A stretch of 64,000 bases of DNA from Thalassotalea sp. G2M2-11 (GTDB taxonomy: Bacteria > Pseudomonadota > Gammaproteobacteria > Enterobacterales > Alteromonadaceae): contig NZ_JADNYL010000002.1 of NCBI RefSeq assembly GCF_017168195.1, positions 1 through 64,000 of the forward strand, written 5' to 3'. The notes beneath the pieces are model-generated. The model had not been told where the DNA came from and ran no database searches. It saw only the letters and a list, made by a program, of their open reading frames with translations. Positions 10,473-20,668 of the stretch are shown here, piece by piece (position 1 is the stretch's first letter; every line of letters starts with the position of its first letter). Made by a program: the position numbers and the translations under genes.

Positions 10473-12404
10473 ATGTCTGCAGATATATGTTTAGTTAACA
10501 TGCCTTATTCCTCGCTTACGCACCCGTCATTAGCGCTTGGCTTAATTGAAACCTATATCAAGGCATATAATCATCAGGTTGATGTGATCTACGCCAATTT
10601 AGAGTTTGCCCATGCCATTGGTCTTGCCGAATATGACCTTATTGATCATTCTTATTTTGAACATCTCATCGGCGAGTGGACGTTTTCCCAAGCCGCCTTT
10701 TCAGACAAAGCCAATACTGATGAACAGTTTTTTGCACTTTTTAGCGATATTACCGATGAACAAAAATATCAGCTATGTTGTATCCGCGATCATGCACATA
10801 GCTTCATTGACACGTTAACTAAACGAATACTTGCTGCTAATGTAAAAATTGTTGCCTGCACCTCCACCTTTCAGCAAAATTGCGCTTCATTGGCGCTGTT
10901 AAGACAATTAAAAGCAAAAGATAACAGCATCATTACCATGATGGGCGGAGCAAATTGTGAAAGTATTATGGGACAAACCATAAGTGAATCATTTCCATGG
11001 GTAGACTACGTATTTTCTGGCGAGTGCGATGCAGTCATTGGCGAGTTTGTCGATAAACTCATCCGAGATAAAACGATAGACATTCACAATTTACCTCATG
11101 GCTTTATTGCACAGGGCCATGGCAAATTGTTAATCACGCAGGCAACAAATAATAACCAGCCTCCTCGTGGTTATATTGAAGATATGCAGCAAGTGGGCAC
11201 GCCTATTTATGATAGTTATTTTTCAACGATTCACACATTAGGATTAACGAATAAAATAGCAACAGGCTTATTGGCTGAAACCTCCCGAGGTTGCTGGTGG
11301 GGAGCCAAAAAACATTGCACTTTTTGTGGCCTTAATGGCGTTAGTATGGCGCATAGATGTAAACCTACTGAGCAAGTCCTGGCAGAGTTTAAACAATTAT
11401 CAACAACATATAACAACACAAAATTTGAAATTGTCGATAATATTTTACCCATGGAGTACATGACAAGTTTGTTGCCTGAGCTCAGTAAAGATAGCGCTTA
11501 TCACATTTTTTATGAAACTAAATCTAACCTCAAGAAATCCCATATTGAACAACTTGCTGATGCAGGAATTAAATGGATCCAGCCAGGTTTTGAAAGCTTG
11601 CATGATGATTTTTTAAAGCTCATCGATAAAGGGGTGACCGGCATTCAAAATGTATCGGCATTAAAGTGGTGTAGAAATTACGGTATTAATGTCACTTGGA
11701 ACCTCTTATGTGCAGCGCCAAATGAACAAACGCAGTGGTATGATGAAATGAGTGAGATTTTGCCTTTGCTCTCACACCTTCAACCGCCATATAAAAAGTT
11801 GATCCCTATACGCTTTCCTCGTTTTAGCCCTTACTTTAAACAACCAGAAAAGTATGGACTAAACTTAGCCCCACTAAAAAGTTATCAATATATCTACCCA
11901 CTTGATGAGCCAGCATTAGCTAATATTGCCTATTTTTTTGATCATCAATCTAATGTGGAAAAAAATATCTTTGCTCTTAATGAACATCAAAACTTTACAC
12001 TAAAATCTCATCAAAACCTTCAAAAGGCTTTAGACAGATGGATTGAACACTGGGCTCACGCTAACACGCCATTTCTCTATATGAGTGACCAAGGCGAGCA
12101 CATTGTCATTATCGACAGTCGTAAAGTTGCCACTAACTTTACGCACCAATTAACCGGATTAAGCGCCGAAATATATCGGTTATGCCAAGAGCCTATTACG
12201 CTAAATCGACTCGAAGCAAAACTAAAAAGTAACTTCTCTGACCTTGATGACAACAAACTAAACCAAAGTTTAACGGATTTAATTAATAACAAATTGTTAC
12301 TGTCATTAAGCGGATGTTATTTATCTCTCGCCTTAGTGGGCAAAACACCGGCTTTACCGACATTAAAAGAAAACCCTGCCGGTTACTTAAATTTGAACGG
12401 TTAA
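10473..12404 (+). CDS. B12-binding radical SAM protein, RiPP maturation type (rSAM_ocin_1-like)
   Basis: A 643-residue enzyme with an N-terminal cobalamin-binding-like domain (about 1-210; SADICLVNMPYSS, MMGGANCE, VDYVFSGECD) and a radical SAM barrel with the cluster motif CWWGAKKHCTFCGLNG. This C-x7-C-x2-C arrangement with tryptophans is typical of the RiPP maturation radical SAM protein 1 family. A C-terminal winged-helix-like tail (about 530-630) is also present. Family members modify ribosomal peptides, often by C-methylation. No precursor peptide gene, protease or exporter is visible beside it, so the substrate is unknown. It is transcribed alone, divergent from pnp. Confidence 0.85.
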   Translation: MSADICLVNMPYSSLTHPSLALGLIETYIKAYNHQVDVIYANLEFAHAIGLAEYDLIDHSYFEHLIGEWTFSQAAFSDKANTDEQFFALFSDITDEQKYQLCCIRDHAHSFIDTLTKRILAANVKIVACTSTFQQNCASLALLRQLKAKDNSIITMMGGANCESIMGQTISESFPWVDYVFSGECDAVIGEFVDKLIRDKTIDIHNLPHGFIAQGHGKLLITQATNNNQPPRGYIEDMQQVGTPIYDSYFSTIHTLGLTNKIATGLLAETSRGCWWGAKKHCTFCGLNGVSMAHRCKPTEQVLAEFKQLSTTYNNTKFEIVDNILPMEYMTSLLPELSKDSAYHIFYETKSNLKKSHIEQLADAGIKWIQPGFESLHDDFLKLIDKGVTGIQNVSALKWCRNYGINVTWNLLCAAPNEQTQWYDEMSEILPLLSHLQPPYKKLIPIRFPRFSPYFKQPEKYGLNLAPLKSYQYIYPLDEPALANIAYFFDHQSNVEKNIFALNEHQNFTLKSHQNLQKALDRWIEHWAHANTPFLYMSDQGEHIVIIDSRKVATNFTHQLTGLSAEIYRLCQEPITLNRLEAKLKSNFSDLDDNKLNQSLTDLINNKLLLSLSGCYLSLALVGKTPALPTLKENPAGYLNLNG

Positions 12405-12413
12405 CGCTGAGCG

Positions 12414-12731
12414 TCATCGCCAACTGAGATAAAGTATAAAACCAAGCCAACTTAATGCTAACAACAGCCAAGGTAAGCTGTTATTTTTCACGCTAGTGTC
12501 AGGCAGTGTAATATCTTGCGTTTCTTTAGGTGCTGCTTGATGTAAATTTTTCTTGCGTTGCTTGTCTCTTTCTCGCTGCTTTTGGCTTTGCTGTTTTTTA
12601 TATTGAGCGATCCCTTTTTCAATTCCTTGGGCAATCAATTTCGTTTGCTCTTTGGTTTGACCTTTCTTTTGATTACCTTTAGCAATTTTCATCGCTTGTG
12701 ATTGGATTTCAACTGATGGTTTATGTTTCAT
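12414..12731 (-). CDS. DUF2956 family protein
   Basis: A 105-residue basic protein with a helical, Lys/Gln-rich N-terminal region (GQTKEQTKLIAQGIEKGI is the DUF2956 hallmark), a linker and one C-terminal transmembrane helix ending in a short tail. GGAG lies 5 bp before the ATG at 12731; the in-frame TTG at 12743 is less likely. The family is restricted to gammaproteobacteria and has no assigned function. It converges on the radical SAM gene with a 9-bp gap. Confidence 0.85.
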   Translation of the reverse strand: MKHKPSVEIQSQAMKIAKGNQKKGQTKEQTKLIAQGIEKGIAQYKKQQSQKQRERDKQRKKNLHQAAPKETQDITLPDTSVKNNSLPWLLLALSWLGFILYLSWR

Positions 12732-12816
12732 TTGGCTCCACAAACATTTAATTAAGCAAATAGAATACTTGTACTGACATGGTTTAGCATAATCACCACG
12801 CTTATTAGACTGGTGA

Positions 12817-13734
12817 CTATAACATTGGGTATCTCGCTTGATTAAATAGTTTTTTTCCTTCTTCTAACAAATGATGCACGGCGGGATGTTTTACTTTCCG
12901 TTCTGGCGATATGAGATAATAATGTTCAGTGATCTCTTTCGTACGACCAACCAATTGCACATTAAACTGAGTAATGACATGCTCTTCGATTATACTCGGT
13001 GCACAAAACACCCCGTAACCTGCTTGACCAAAATATTTAGCTAGCACTGAGTCATCAAATTCACCGATGATCAAAGGTGAAATATTGAGTTGTTCAAACC
13101 ATGAGTGAATAGATAAATGCTGGTTAGAGCCCTCTCCTGCAGTAAAAAATGGGCTGTTATCAAGTGAGTAAGGAAAATTATCAGAAAGCTCATTGGCACG
13201 CGTTTCATCAGCGAAGAAACTAAGCCCACACTTACCGATTAAATGGCTATACGCTTTTAATGGCGACCCTACAGGCAAAGGCGTATCAGTCAGCACTGCA
13301 TCAAGTTTATTCGTTGCTAACTCTCCTAACAACACGTCAAGGTGGGTTTCTTTACATACCAACTTGATCTTGTCATCCATTTCATAAACCGTTTTAAGAA
13401 AGTTAAAAGAGAAAACTTTGGCAACTACATCGGTTACTCCGAGCGAAAAACGTGAAGTAAACCCTGTAGAATGGTTTTTCAATGAATGTAATAGCTCATC
13501 ACCTAAGTTGAAGATCTCTTGCGCATAATTATGGGTAATGTGTCCCATATCATTCAGTATTAAGCGCCTCCCCTTGCGCTCAAACAAACGATAGCCTAAT
13601 TGCTCTTCTAATAAATTAAGCTGTGCGCTTAATGTTTGTGGAGTGATATGTAAACTACTCGATGCCTTAGCAATGCTTCCGTGTGTCGCAATGGCATGAA
13701 AATACTGTAAGTGGTGATAATTAAGCTTAGCCAT
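12817..13734 (-). CDS. nhaR: LysR-family transcriptional activator NhaR
   Basis: A 305-residue LysR regulator with an N-terminal winged helix-turn-helix (residues 4-63; LNYHHLQYFHAIATHGSIAK) and a periplasmic-binding-like effector domain. The opening sequence is characteristic of NhaR, which senses sodium and activates nhaA. It is divergent from nhaA with 130 bp between start codons, the normal position for its operator, though I could not define half-sites with confidence. Confidence 0.9.
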   Translation of the reverse strand: MAKLNYHHLQYFHAIATHGSIAKASSSLHITPQTLSAQLNLLEEQLGYRLFERKGRRLILNDMGHITHNYAQEIFNLGDELLHSLKNHSTGFTSRFSLGVTDVVAKVFSFNFLKTVYEMDDKIKLVCKETHLDVLLGELATNKLDAVLTDTPLPVGSPLKAYSHLIGKCGLSFFADETRANELSDNFPYSLDNSPFFTAGEGSNQHLSIHSWFEQLNISPLIIGEFDDSVLAKYFGQAGYGVFCAPSIIEEHVITQFNVQLVGRTKEITEHYYLISPERKVKHPAVHHLLEEGKKLFNQARYPML

Positions 13735-13864
13735 ATAAATCTACCTCGTCATGATATTACTTATCCAAGTATCAATTAAAAATTGATGATAAAGCAATTA
13801 TATACGACTTTTGTTGTTTTGTTATTTTCGTTATAACGTAATTCAGGTTTGCGAGGAAGTTTGT

Positions 13865-15091
13865 ATGTCAGAAAATAAGCTCATTATTCAATGGAAACAA
13901 TTTATCCAAACTGATGCCAGCTCAGGTATTATTCTAGTGCTATCAGCGCTACTTGCCTTACTTATGGCAAATAGTGTGTTTAGTACAAGTTACCATGCCT
14001 TCCTAGAATTTCCGGTCAGTATTACACTAGGCACATTTGCCATCAGCAAACCCTTAGTGCTTTGGGTCAATGATGGTCTGATGGCGATTTTCTTCTTCGT
14101 TGTCGGACTAGAGATCAAACGTGAATTGTTCTATGGGCATCTTTCTCGCCCAGATCAAATTGTTTTACCTTTTCTTGCTGCTATCGCCGGTATTGCATTT
14201 CCTGCGCTAATTTATGCCGCATTTAACCACCAAGATGCCATTGCGATTAATGGTTGGGCGATACCATCTGCAACAGATATTGCCTTTGCTTTAGGTATTT
14301 TTATTCTTTTTGGTAAGCATTTACCTACTAGTTTAAAGCTGTTCTTGTTATCCGTAGCCATCATTGATGATATAGGTGCAGTGATCATTATCGCCATGTT
14401 CTACTCGGAAGAACTGGCAACTAACTCATTAATTGTTGCCTCAATCGGTTTATTGGTGCTATTTATTTTCAATCGCTTAGCGTTGGAAAATAAAACCCCC
14501 TTTATCTTAGTTGCTATCGTGGTATGGGCTGCCGTATTAAAATCCGGAGTGCATGCAACTTTAGCTGGTTTTGCTGTGGCTTGGTTCATACCGACGAAAC
14601 GCGATGAGAGACAATCCATGTCCTATCAAATCGAACATGGCCTGGAACCTTGGATCGTATTTTTTGTGTTGCCGCTTTTTGCTTTTGCAAATGCAGGGGT
14701 TGGATTAATGAATGCATCCATTAGCGAATTATTCACGCCCATTTCTATCGGTATCATTGGCGGCTTATTTATCGGCAAACAATTGGGTATTTTTATCGCA
14801 TGTTTTATCGCGATCAAACTAAAATTATGTCAATTACCAAAAGATGCCACTTGGACGCAAATGTATGGCGTATGTTTGCTGTGTGGTGTGGGCTTTACCA
14901 TGAGTTTATTTATCGGCTCTCTTGCCTTTGAAACTCAAGGTTTTGCCTATCAAACACAAGTAAAAGTAGGTGTATTAGTCGGTTCATTATTATCGGCAAT
15001 TGCTGGCGCTTATTTACTGAGAACATCCTCAAATAAACTTATCAAAGAAAAAGGAAGTAGCAATGAACAATATAAAACATCTAATGCTTAG
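13865..15091 (+). CDS. nhaA: Na+/H+ antiporter NhaA
   Basis: NhaA exports sodium in exchange for protons in the inner membrane. The 408-residue protein has about twelve hydrophobic segments and the family blocks VNDGLMAIFFFVVGLEIKRE, ATDIAFALGI and SVAIIDDIGAVIIIA, where the two adjacent aspartates of the ion site lie. The ATG at 13865 is preceded by GAGGAAG at good spacing; the frame opens further upstream at 13811. Adjacent divergent nhaR supports the call. A sodium antiporter fits a marine host. Confidence 0.96.
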   Translation: MSENKLIIQWKQFIQTDASSGIILVLSALLALLMANSVFSTSYHAFLEFPVSITLGTFAISKPLVLWVNDGLMAIFFFVVGLEIKRELFYGHLSRPDQIVLPFLAAIAGIAFPALIYAAFNHQDAIAINGWAIPSATDIAFALGIFILFGKHLPTSLKLFLLSVAIIDDIGAVIIIAMFYSEELATNSLIVASIGLLVLFIFNRLALENKTPFILVAIVVWAAVLKSGVHATLAGFAVAWFIPTKRDERQSMSYQIEHGLEPWIVFFVLPLFAFANAGVGLMNASISELFTPISIGIIGGLFIGKQLGIFIACFIAIKLKLCQLPKDATWTQMYGVCLLCGVGFTMSLFIGSLAFETQGFAYQTQVKVGVLVGSLLSAIAGAYLLRTSSNKLIKEKGSSNEQYKTSNA

Positions 15092-15518
15092 TTTAGTCAC
15101 TATAAATCTGTTTATCATCTCAACAACGGTATGGGCAGACTTTAAATCAGATATCATTGCATCCTGCTCTGATTATCAAAAATATCAAGAAAAACAGGAA
15201 GTAAATGCCTGTAAATTATACATTGATGGCTTTATAGACTCAGCGTTATTAACCGATGATGCCGTAATTGAGCCCAAAACCATCACTGGCCATACAAGTG
15301 CTCAAAGTAGCTATCTTAAACGCGCGTATCGTACTCGCGTCAATGATTCTGCTTTTTTAAGTACGCACCAAGATATTCAGTTTTGTCTTCCACAGGAATA
15401 CGACCGAGCCTTTATTACCTCAAAAATTGCAAAATCTATTGATATAACACAATTAGCCAGTAAGCCGCTAAAAGAAGTGCTATTTGAAACTTTAATTGCA
15501 AACTTTCCCTGTAAATAA
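15063..15518 (+). CDS. Secreted protein resembling Rap1a/Tai immunity proteins
   Basis: A 151-residue protein with a signal peptide (cleavage near VWA/DF). The mature part shows spaced cysteines and the pattern C..Y...ACKLYIDGFIDS, then FCLP, then a helical stretch ending FPC, which resembles the Rap1a/Tai family. Members include immunity proteins against type VI secretion amidases, but most chromosomal ones have no known role. The start overlaps the nhaA end by 29 bp, and AGGAAG precedes the ATG, so it is probably co-transcribed with nhaA. No amidase effector is nearby. Confidence 0.6.
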   Translation: MNNIKHLMLSLVTINLFIISTTVWADFKSDIIASCSDYQKYQEKQEVNACKLYIDGFIDSALLTDDAVIEPKTITGHTSAQSSYLKRAYRTRVNDSAFLSTHQDIQFCLPQEYDRAFITSKIAKSIDITQLASKPLKEVLFETLIANFPCK

Positions 15519-15629
15519 CGGTGAAATTACTGTTTAACATAAAAATAAGTTAGTTAGACAATGGCCACTTAACGCTGTGGCTTTGCTAACTGACTTTGCA
15601 CATCACTTACCTTTAGGGGATAAGATCTT

Positions 15630-16262
15630 ATGTTTGCAATATACACACCCAACGGGCGAACATTTACAGGTACGCTTGAGCAGCTGCAAAAAGTTGATAA
15701 ATCAGCTCGCGCTGTTGCCCCAAAAAAACGTCATGACTTAGATGATGGCCCCGCTCATCGAGGGCAGAGCTATCAACCAACTCCAAACGCAATAGAAGCT
15801 TATAAAGAAGTAATAAAACAACCTGAAAAATTAACAGCGATCAAGCATGCCTATCAATTAATGACGGCACCGGTAGAAACGCTGTATGAAAAGGATACAT
15901 TTGCATATACGATAGAAAAATTTAAGCAATTTTCCTATCGCGAGTTCCCTGTAGTGAATCAACAACAGCAATTAGTTGCAAGTTTATCGCGACAAGATTT
16001 ATACGAATACTTACTGTTTAACAAACCACAGTTGCAAGCAGATAAAACCAGTAGTATTGCTGAATTATTTCTAACCGATAAAACCATCACTTATTCTGCT
16101 GAACCTGTGACAGATATTCGACGAATTGCCTGGCTGTTTATTGACAAACAACTTCATACAATTCCTATAGTTGAGCCAAACGAGAAGATTGTTGGGGTTA
16201 TTTCCAGAACGGATATTATTAAAGCAACGATGAACGATCCCCCGTTATCTTTATGGTGCTAG
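15630..16262 (+). CDS. CBS-domain protein
   Basis: A 210-residue cytoplasmic protein. After a variable N-terminus (about 1-70), two CBS motifs are visible: LMTAPVETLYEKDTFAYTIE through FPVVNQQQQLVASLSRQDL, and DKTITYSAEPVTDIRRIAWL through TIPIVEPNEKIVGVISRTDI. Paired CBS motifs bind adenosyl ligands (AMP, ATP, SAM) and act as energy sensors. No catalytic domain is attached. It ends before a bidirectional terminator shared with putA. Confidence 0.85.
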   Translation: MFAIYTPNGRTFTGTLEQLQKVDKSARAVAPKKRHDLDDGPAHRGQSYQPTPNAIEAYKEVIKQPEKLTAIKHAYQLMTAPVETLYEKDTFAYTIEKFKQFSYREFPVVNQQQQLVASLSRQDLYEYLLFNKPQLQADKTSSIAELFLTDKTITYSAEPVTDIRRIAWLFIDKQLHTIPIVEPNEKIVGVISRTDIIKATMNDPPLSLWC

Positions 16263-16327
16263 TCTTCTTTTCCGATAAGAGCATTCATTTCACAACGTCT
16301 GCATGCTTAAACATAACAAATAGACAT

Positions 16328-16357
16328 AAAAAAAGGTGAACCAAATGTTCACCTTTT
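16328..16357. terminator. Bidirectional terminator between CBS gene and putA
   Basis: The stem AAAAGGTGAAC / GTTCACCTTTT with loop CAAAT lies between convergent genes and has A/T flanks on both sides. Confidence 0.85.
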
Positions 16358-16389
16358 CACTTATCGTTATTATCAATGCTTGTTAACGA

Positions 16390-19300
16390 TTATTCATCAT
16401 CTTCAATCATGGTCATTAACGAAGTATTACCGCCAGAAGCTGTTGTATCAATACTCACTGTTTTTTCCGTGAGTAGACGTTGTACTAAGTTATCCATGTA
16501 TTCTGCAGTAATAACTGGCAAAATTGCGCCTGTACGGTGTGCAAGCGTTGCTGAAATATAAGCACTTCGACTTGTTTCACTATCTACAACCACACCAGCA
16601 AGACTTTCATGCATTAGCAAAGTATCTAAATGCTTAAGTTTTGCTACTTGAAGCACATTTGCTGGCGCGCCTGTTGCAACAAATTTTTCTTTAAAAGCTA
16701 GCGCCTCATTATAGAAAACATCAGAGACCACAGAAACAACCGTATTACCCGTTGCCAATGCTGATACTATTGATTGTGTCCAATATTCAAACGTTACATC
16801 TTTATCGGCAAAACACACCAAAACACCACGTGGTTCGTAATATAAAATATTCGATTCACCCGTTGGTCCAGGTAATTTTACAGAACTTTTCAGTTTACGC
16901 TCAATATGGGTAATTTGTGAACGAGCATTAGCTAATGTGCGGTTCAAGTCGTCCGCAAAATCATCAACAATTTCAACGGTTGAGATTTTCGCTAGTAACT
17001 GTCTTACTGAGCTCACACGTTCATTCAACCCAGTTAAACGCCATTGGTTTTCAACTGAAACAGCATTTTGCATGATCAACTGTGCTTCTTTTTCAGAAGT
17101 AGGATCCGTTTCCATCGCTGCATCATCAGTAATGTTTTCATGGACAACTTCTTTTGGTGTTGCTTTTTCCATGGTTAAACGTAACAAGTAGTTTGGGCCA
17201 CCTGCTTTTGGTCCTGTACCTGACAGTCCACGTCCACCAAATGGCTGCACACCAACAATAGCACCAATCATATTACGGTTAATATAAATATTACCCGCAC
17301 GTGATTGTTTTGCTAATTCAAAGGCACGCTCTTCTATACGAGAATGAATGCCCATGGTTAAACCAAAACCAGTACCATTGATTTGCTCAACCACATTATC
17401 AATATCTTTAGCTTTAAAACGCACGATATGGACACATGGACCAAACACTTCTTGTTTAAGCACATTGATATTATCGATTTGATACAATCTAGGCATAAAG
17501 AAAGTACCGTTTGATACATCTCCGGTCGGCTTACAACAGTAGAGCAACTTACCGTTCTCTTTCATGTACTCGACATGGTTTTCTAATGTTTGTAATGCTC
17601 TATTATCAATAACAGGGCCAATGTCTGTTTCCAGTAAACTTGGATCGCCAATGGTCAATTCTTTCATTGCACCGATAAGCATTTCAGTGACCGTATCAGC
17701 AATGTCTTCCTGAATATACAACACTCTTAATGCTGAACAACGCTGGCCGGCACTTTGAAAGCCTGAGGCAATCACATCATCAACCACTTGCTCTGGTAAA
17801 GCAGTTGAGTCAACAATCATACAGTTCTGACCGCCAGTTTCAGCAATTAAAGGCACTTGCTCACCGCCGCGCTCGGCTAGAATTTGTGAAATCAAAGTTC
17901 CGGTTGCCGTTGAGCCAGTAAACATTACCGCACGAACTCGCTCATCAGGTAATACGTGTTGACCTACTTGTGAACCACGAGCAATTAATAATTGCACTAC
18001 ATGTTCTGGTAAGCCAACAGAATGCATTAACTCTATTGCACGTTTAGCAATTAAACTTGTTTGCTCTGCAGGTTTCGCCAATACAGTGTTACCAGTTACG
18101 ATTGCTGCTGCAACTTGCCCTAAAAAGATCGCTAATGGAAAGTTCCAAGGACTGATACAAACCGTAACGCCACGAGGTTTAATACGATCATCTTCAAACA
18201 ATTCTTCTGCACGAGCGGCGTAATAGCGACAAAAATCGACTGCTTCTCTGACTTCGTCAATACCGTCTTGTGCGACTTTACCCGCTTCTTTAATACAAAT
18301 AGCGATCAATTCATCCATGTGACGTTCTAGAATATCAGCGGTACGTCGCAACAATTCTGCACGCTCAGTAACAGGTTGTGTTGACCAATCTTGATACGCA
18401 TTTTCTGCATTGGTTAACATTTGAGCCATATCTTGCTCATTATGTAATGCTTGGTAACCAATCACTTCACTGGTATTAGCTGGGTTGATAATGTCACATT
18501 CACTATCAGCATCTTCAGGACGCTCTACCGTCAATTCACTAAACCATTTATCACAGTTTAATTTAAGGTTTTCTAGTGCATTAATGTCCGTTAAATCTAA
18601 GCCTTTTGAGTTCTTACGTTCATCACCATATAACTCAGACGGTTTAGTAATTTGCACGTTATACTTAGTTTTAAGACGCTGTGTTTTTTCAACAGGATCT
18701 TCAAGTAATGATTCTACTGGCTGAGAGTCATCAACAATCGCGTTCACAAAAGAAGAGTTAGCGCCATTTTCTAATAATCGACGTACCAAGTAAGCCAATA
18801 AATCTTCATGCTCACCTACAGGTGCATAAATTCGACATTGAATAGATTCTTCTTCCACCACTTGATCATAAAGCGTATCACCCATGCCATGTAAGCATTG
18901 GAATTCAAAGCCTTCTTTATCATCACCAGCAAGCTCAACAATGGTTGCCGCTGTATAGGCATTATGCGTAGCAAATTGTGGATAAATAGTATCTCTGTAC
19001 GCTAATAATTTGTTGGCGCAGGCATGGTAGCTAACATCTGTTGACGACTTACGAGTAAATACTGGAAAGCTTTCTAAACCGTCTGATTGCGTATTTTTAA
19101 TTTCAGTATCCCAATACGCACCTTTAACCAAACGCACCATCATTTTTCGACCAACACGATCAGTTAATTCTTTTAACCAATCAATCACCCAAATAGCACG
19201 TTTTTGATAAGCCTGTACCGCAAGACCAAAGCCAGCCCAATCTCCTAGATCATCATCAGCAAATACTTTTTCAATAATGTCTAATGAAATATCAAGCCTT

Positions 19301-20187
19301 TCAGATTCTTCAGCATCAACGGTTAAACCTATGTCATATTCTTTAGCTAACAAACAGAGCTGTTTTAACTTAGCTGGAATATACTCAAGCACAGCATCAC
19401 GATGGAATGCCTCATAACGAGGGTAAATTGCTGATAACTTAACAGAAATACCAGGGCTTTTTCGCGGCCCTTTATTGTTTGCCGCAACACCGATCACTTT
19501 AATAGCATCTTCATAGGCTTTAAAATAACGCTCAGCATCTGCCATTGTGCGCGCGCCTTCACCTAGCATGTCATATGAATATACGTAACCTTTTGTTTCC
19601 TTTTGTTTCGCACGTTCAACCGCATCTTCGATGGTTTCACCCATAACAAACTGACGCCCCATGATCTTCATGGCAATATTCATTGCTCGTCTGATCACTG
19701 GTTCACCTAGGCGACCGATGGTTTTTTTCAATATACCAAACTGATGCTTTTTACGTTCATTCGCATAGTTCACCATATTACCGGTAAATAGCAGTCCCCA
19801 AGATGATGCATTCACAAATAAAGAGTCACTATTACCTAAATGAGGCGTCCATTGTCCTTTAGATAATTTATCTCTGATTAATTCATCTTGTGTTTTCTTG
19901 TCTGGCACACGCAATAACGCTTCAGCCAAACACATTAACACCACACCTTCTTCTGTTGATAATGAGTATTCATTTAACAGCGCGTCAACACCACCATGAC
20001 CGGCTTGTTCACGACGAATTTTTAACACCATTTTTCGCGCACGATCCCAAGCACGACTTCGAGCTCGCATATTAACTTCTGCTTCTGGCAAAATCAGGTC
20101 AATAGCTTGGCTTTCATCGATTCGGTAAAACTCTCGAATTTTTTGCCGAATCGGATTGTCACTACTAAATTTATCTTTAAATAACAT
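16390..20187 (-). CDS. putA: Bifunctional proline dehydrogenase / L-glutamate-gamma-semialdehyde dehydrogenase PutA
   Basis: PutA oxidises proline to glutamate in two steps, passing electrons through FAD to quinone and then NAD. About 1265 residues contain a helical arm, a PRODH barrel (about 190-470; PGISVKLSAIYPRYEA), an aldehyde dehydrogenase domain with the catalytic Cys in SAGQRCSALR, and a C-terminal ALDH-like domain. The N-terminal ribbon-helix-helix DNA-binding domain of E. coli PutA is absent: the protein begins directly at the arm. It therefore should not repress its own gene. The ATG at 20187 has GAGAG seven bases upstream; another ATG lies at 20193. Confidence 0.96.
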   Translation of the reverse strand: MLFKDKFSSDNPIRQKIREFYRIDESQAIDLILPEAEVNMRARSRAWDRARKMVLKIRREQAGHGGVDALLNEYSLSTEEGVVLMCLAEALLRVPDKKTQDELIRDKLSKGQWTPHLGNSDSLFVNASSWGLLFTGNMVNYANERKKHQFGILKKTIGRLGEPVIRRAMNIAMKIMGRQFVMGETIEDAVERAKQKETKGYVYSYDMLGEGARTMADAERYFKAYEDAIKVIGVAANNKGPRKSPGISVKLSAIYPRYEAFHRDAVLEYIPAKLKQLCLLAKEYDIGLTVDAEESERLDISLDIIEKVFADDDLGDWAGFGLAVQAYQKRAIWVIDWLKELTDRVGRKMMVRLVKGAYWDTEIKNTQSDGLESFPVFTRKSSTDVSYHACANKLLAYRDTIYPQFATHNAYTAATIVELAGDDKEGFEFQCLHGMGDTLYDQVVEEESIQCRIYAPVGEHEDLLAYLVRRLLENGANSSFVNAIVDDSQPVESLLEDPVEKTQRLKTKYNVQITKPSELYGDERKNSKGLDLTDINALENLKLNCDKWFSELTVERPEDADSECDIINPANTSEVIGYQALHNEQDMAQMLTNAENAYQDWSTQPVTERAELLRRTADILERHMDELIAICIKEAGKVAQDGIDEVREAVDFCRYYAARAEELFEDDRIKPRGVTVCISPWNFPLAIFLGQVAAAIVTGNTVLAKPAEQTSLIAKRAIELMHSVGLPEHVVQLLIARGSQVGQHVLPDERVRAVMFTGSTATGTLISQILAERGGEQVPLIAETGGQNCMIVDSTALPEQVVDDVIASGFQSAGQRCSALRVLYIQEDIADTVTEMLIGAMKELTIGDPSLLETDIGPVIDNRALQTLENHVEYMKENGKLLYCCKPTGDVSNGTFFMPRLYQIDNINVLKQEVFGPCVHIVRFKAKDIDNVVEQINGTGFGLTMGIHSRIEERAFELAKQSRAGNIYINRNMIGAIVGVQPFGGRGLSGTGPKAGGPNYLLRLTMEKATPKEVVHENITDDAAMETDPTSEKEAQLIMQNAVSVENQWRLTGLNERVSSVRQLLAKISTVEIVDDFADDLNRTLANARSQITHIERKLKSSVKLPGPTGESNILYYEPRGVLVCFADKDVTFEYWTQSIVSALATGNTVVSVVSDVFYNEALAFKEKFVATGAPANVLQVAKLKHLDTLLMHESLAGVVVDSETSRSAYISATLAHRTGAILPVITAEYMDNLVQRLLTEKTVSIDTTASGGNTSLMTMIEDDE

Positions 20188-20193
20188 AGACAT

Positions 20194-20668
20194 ACTCTCT
20201 TAACCGATGCTTTTTAAAATGTTTGGGCTTTCGGTGACTTTAAAAGCCGCCACAATACATTTTTGTTAACTGGAATACCAGTAAAATATCACCCATTTTT
20301 GAATTATTTTTCACGGCAAAAAACAGCTTAATTCAACACATTTTTTATCCGTTTTAATCGTAGATATAAATCAATATAGTGTAGATATAATGCAAATATA
20401 AATTTCGGCGTAGTATATGTTGCACAACAGATGAGTAAATATGATCTAAAACAACTATCCATGACATTTTTTCTCGATATTTTTCACCCTATTTATGCTC
20501 ATAGATGTGAAAAAAGTTGACTAAAAAACTGATTAAATTACATGAATAAAAACATACACCTAGCGCAAAACCTGCGCCATTCCCGTACTTTACGACAACT
20601 CCTTCTTTGACAAATTGCACATATATACTAAGATCTCGCTACCGCATAAGGAACTAAAGGACTTAACA
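20194..20668. other. Intergenic region upstream of putA
   Basis: About 475 bp of AT-rich DNA between divergent putA and the small membrane protein gene. It must hold both promoters. I see no gene, RNA or clear operator in it. Confidence 0.5.
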
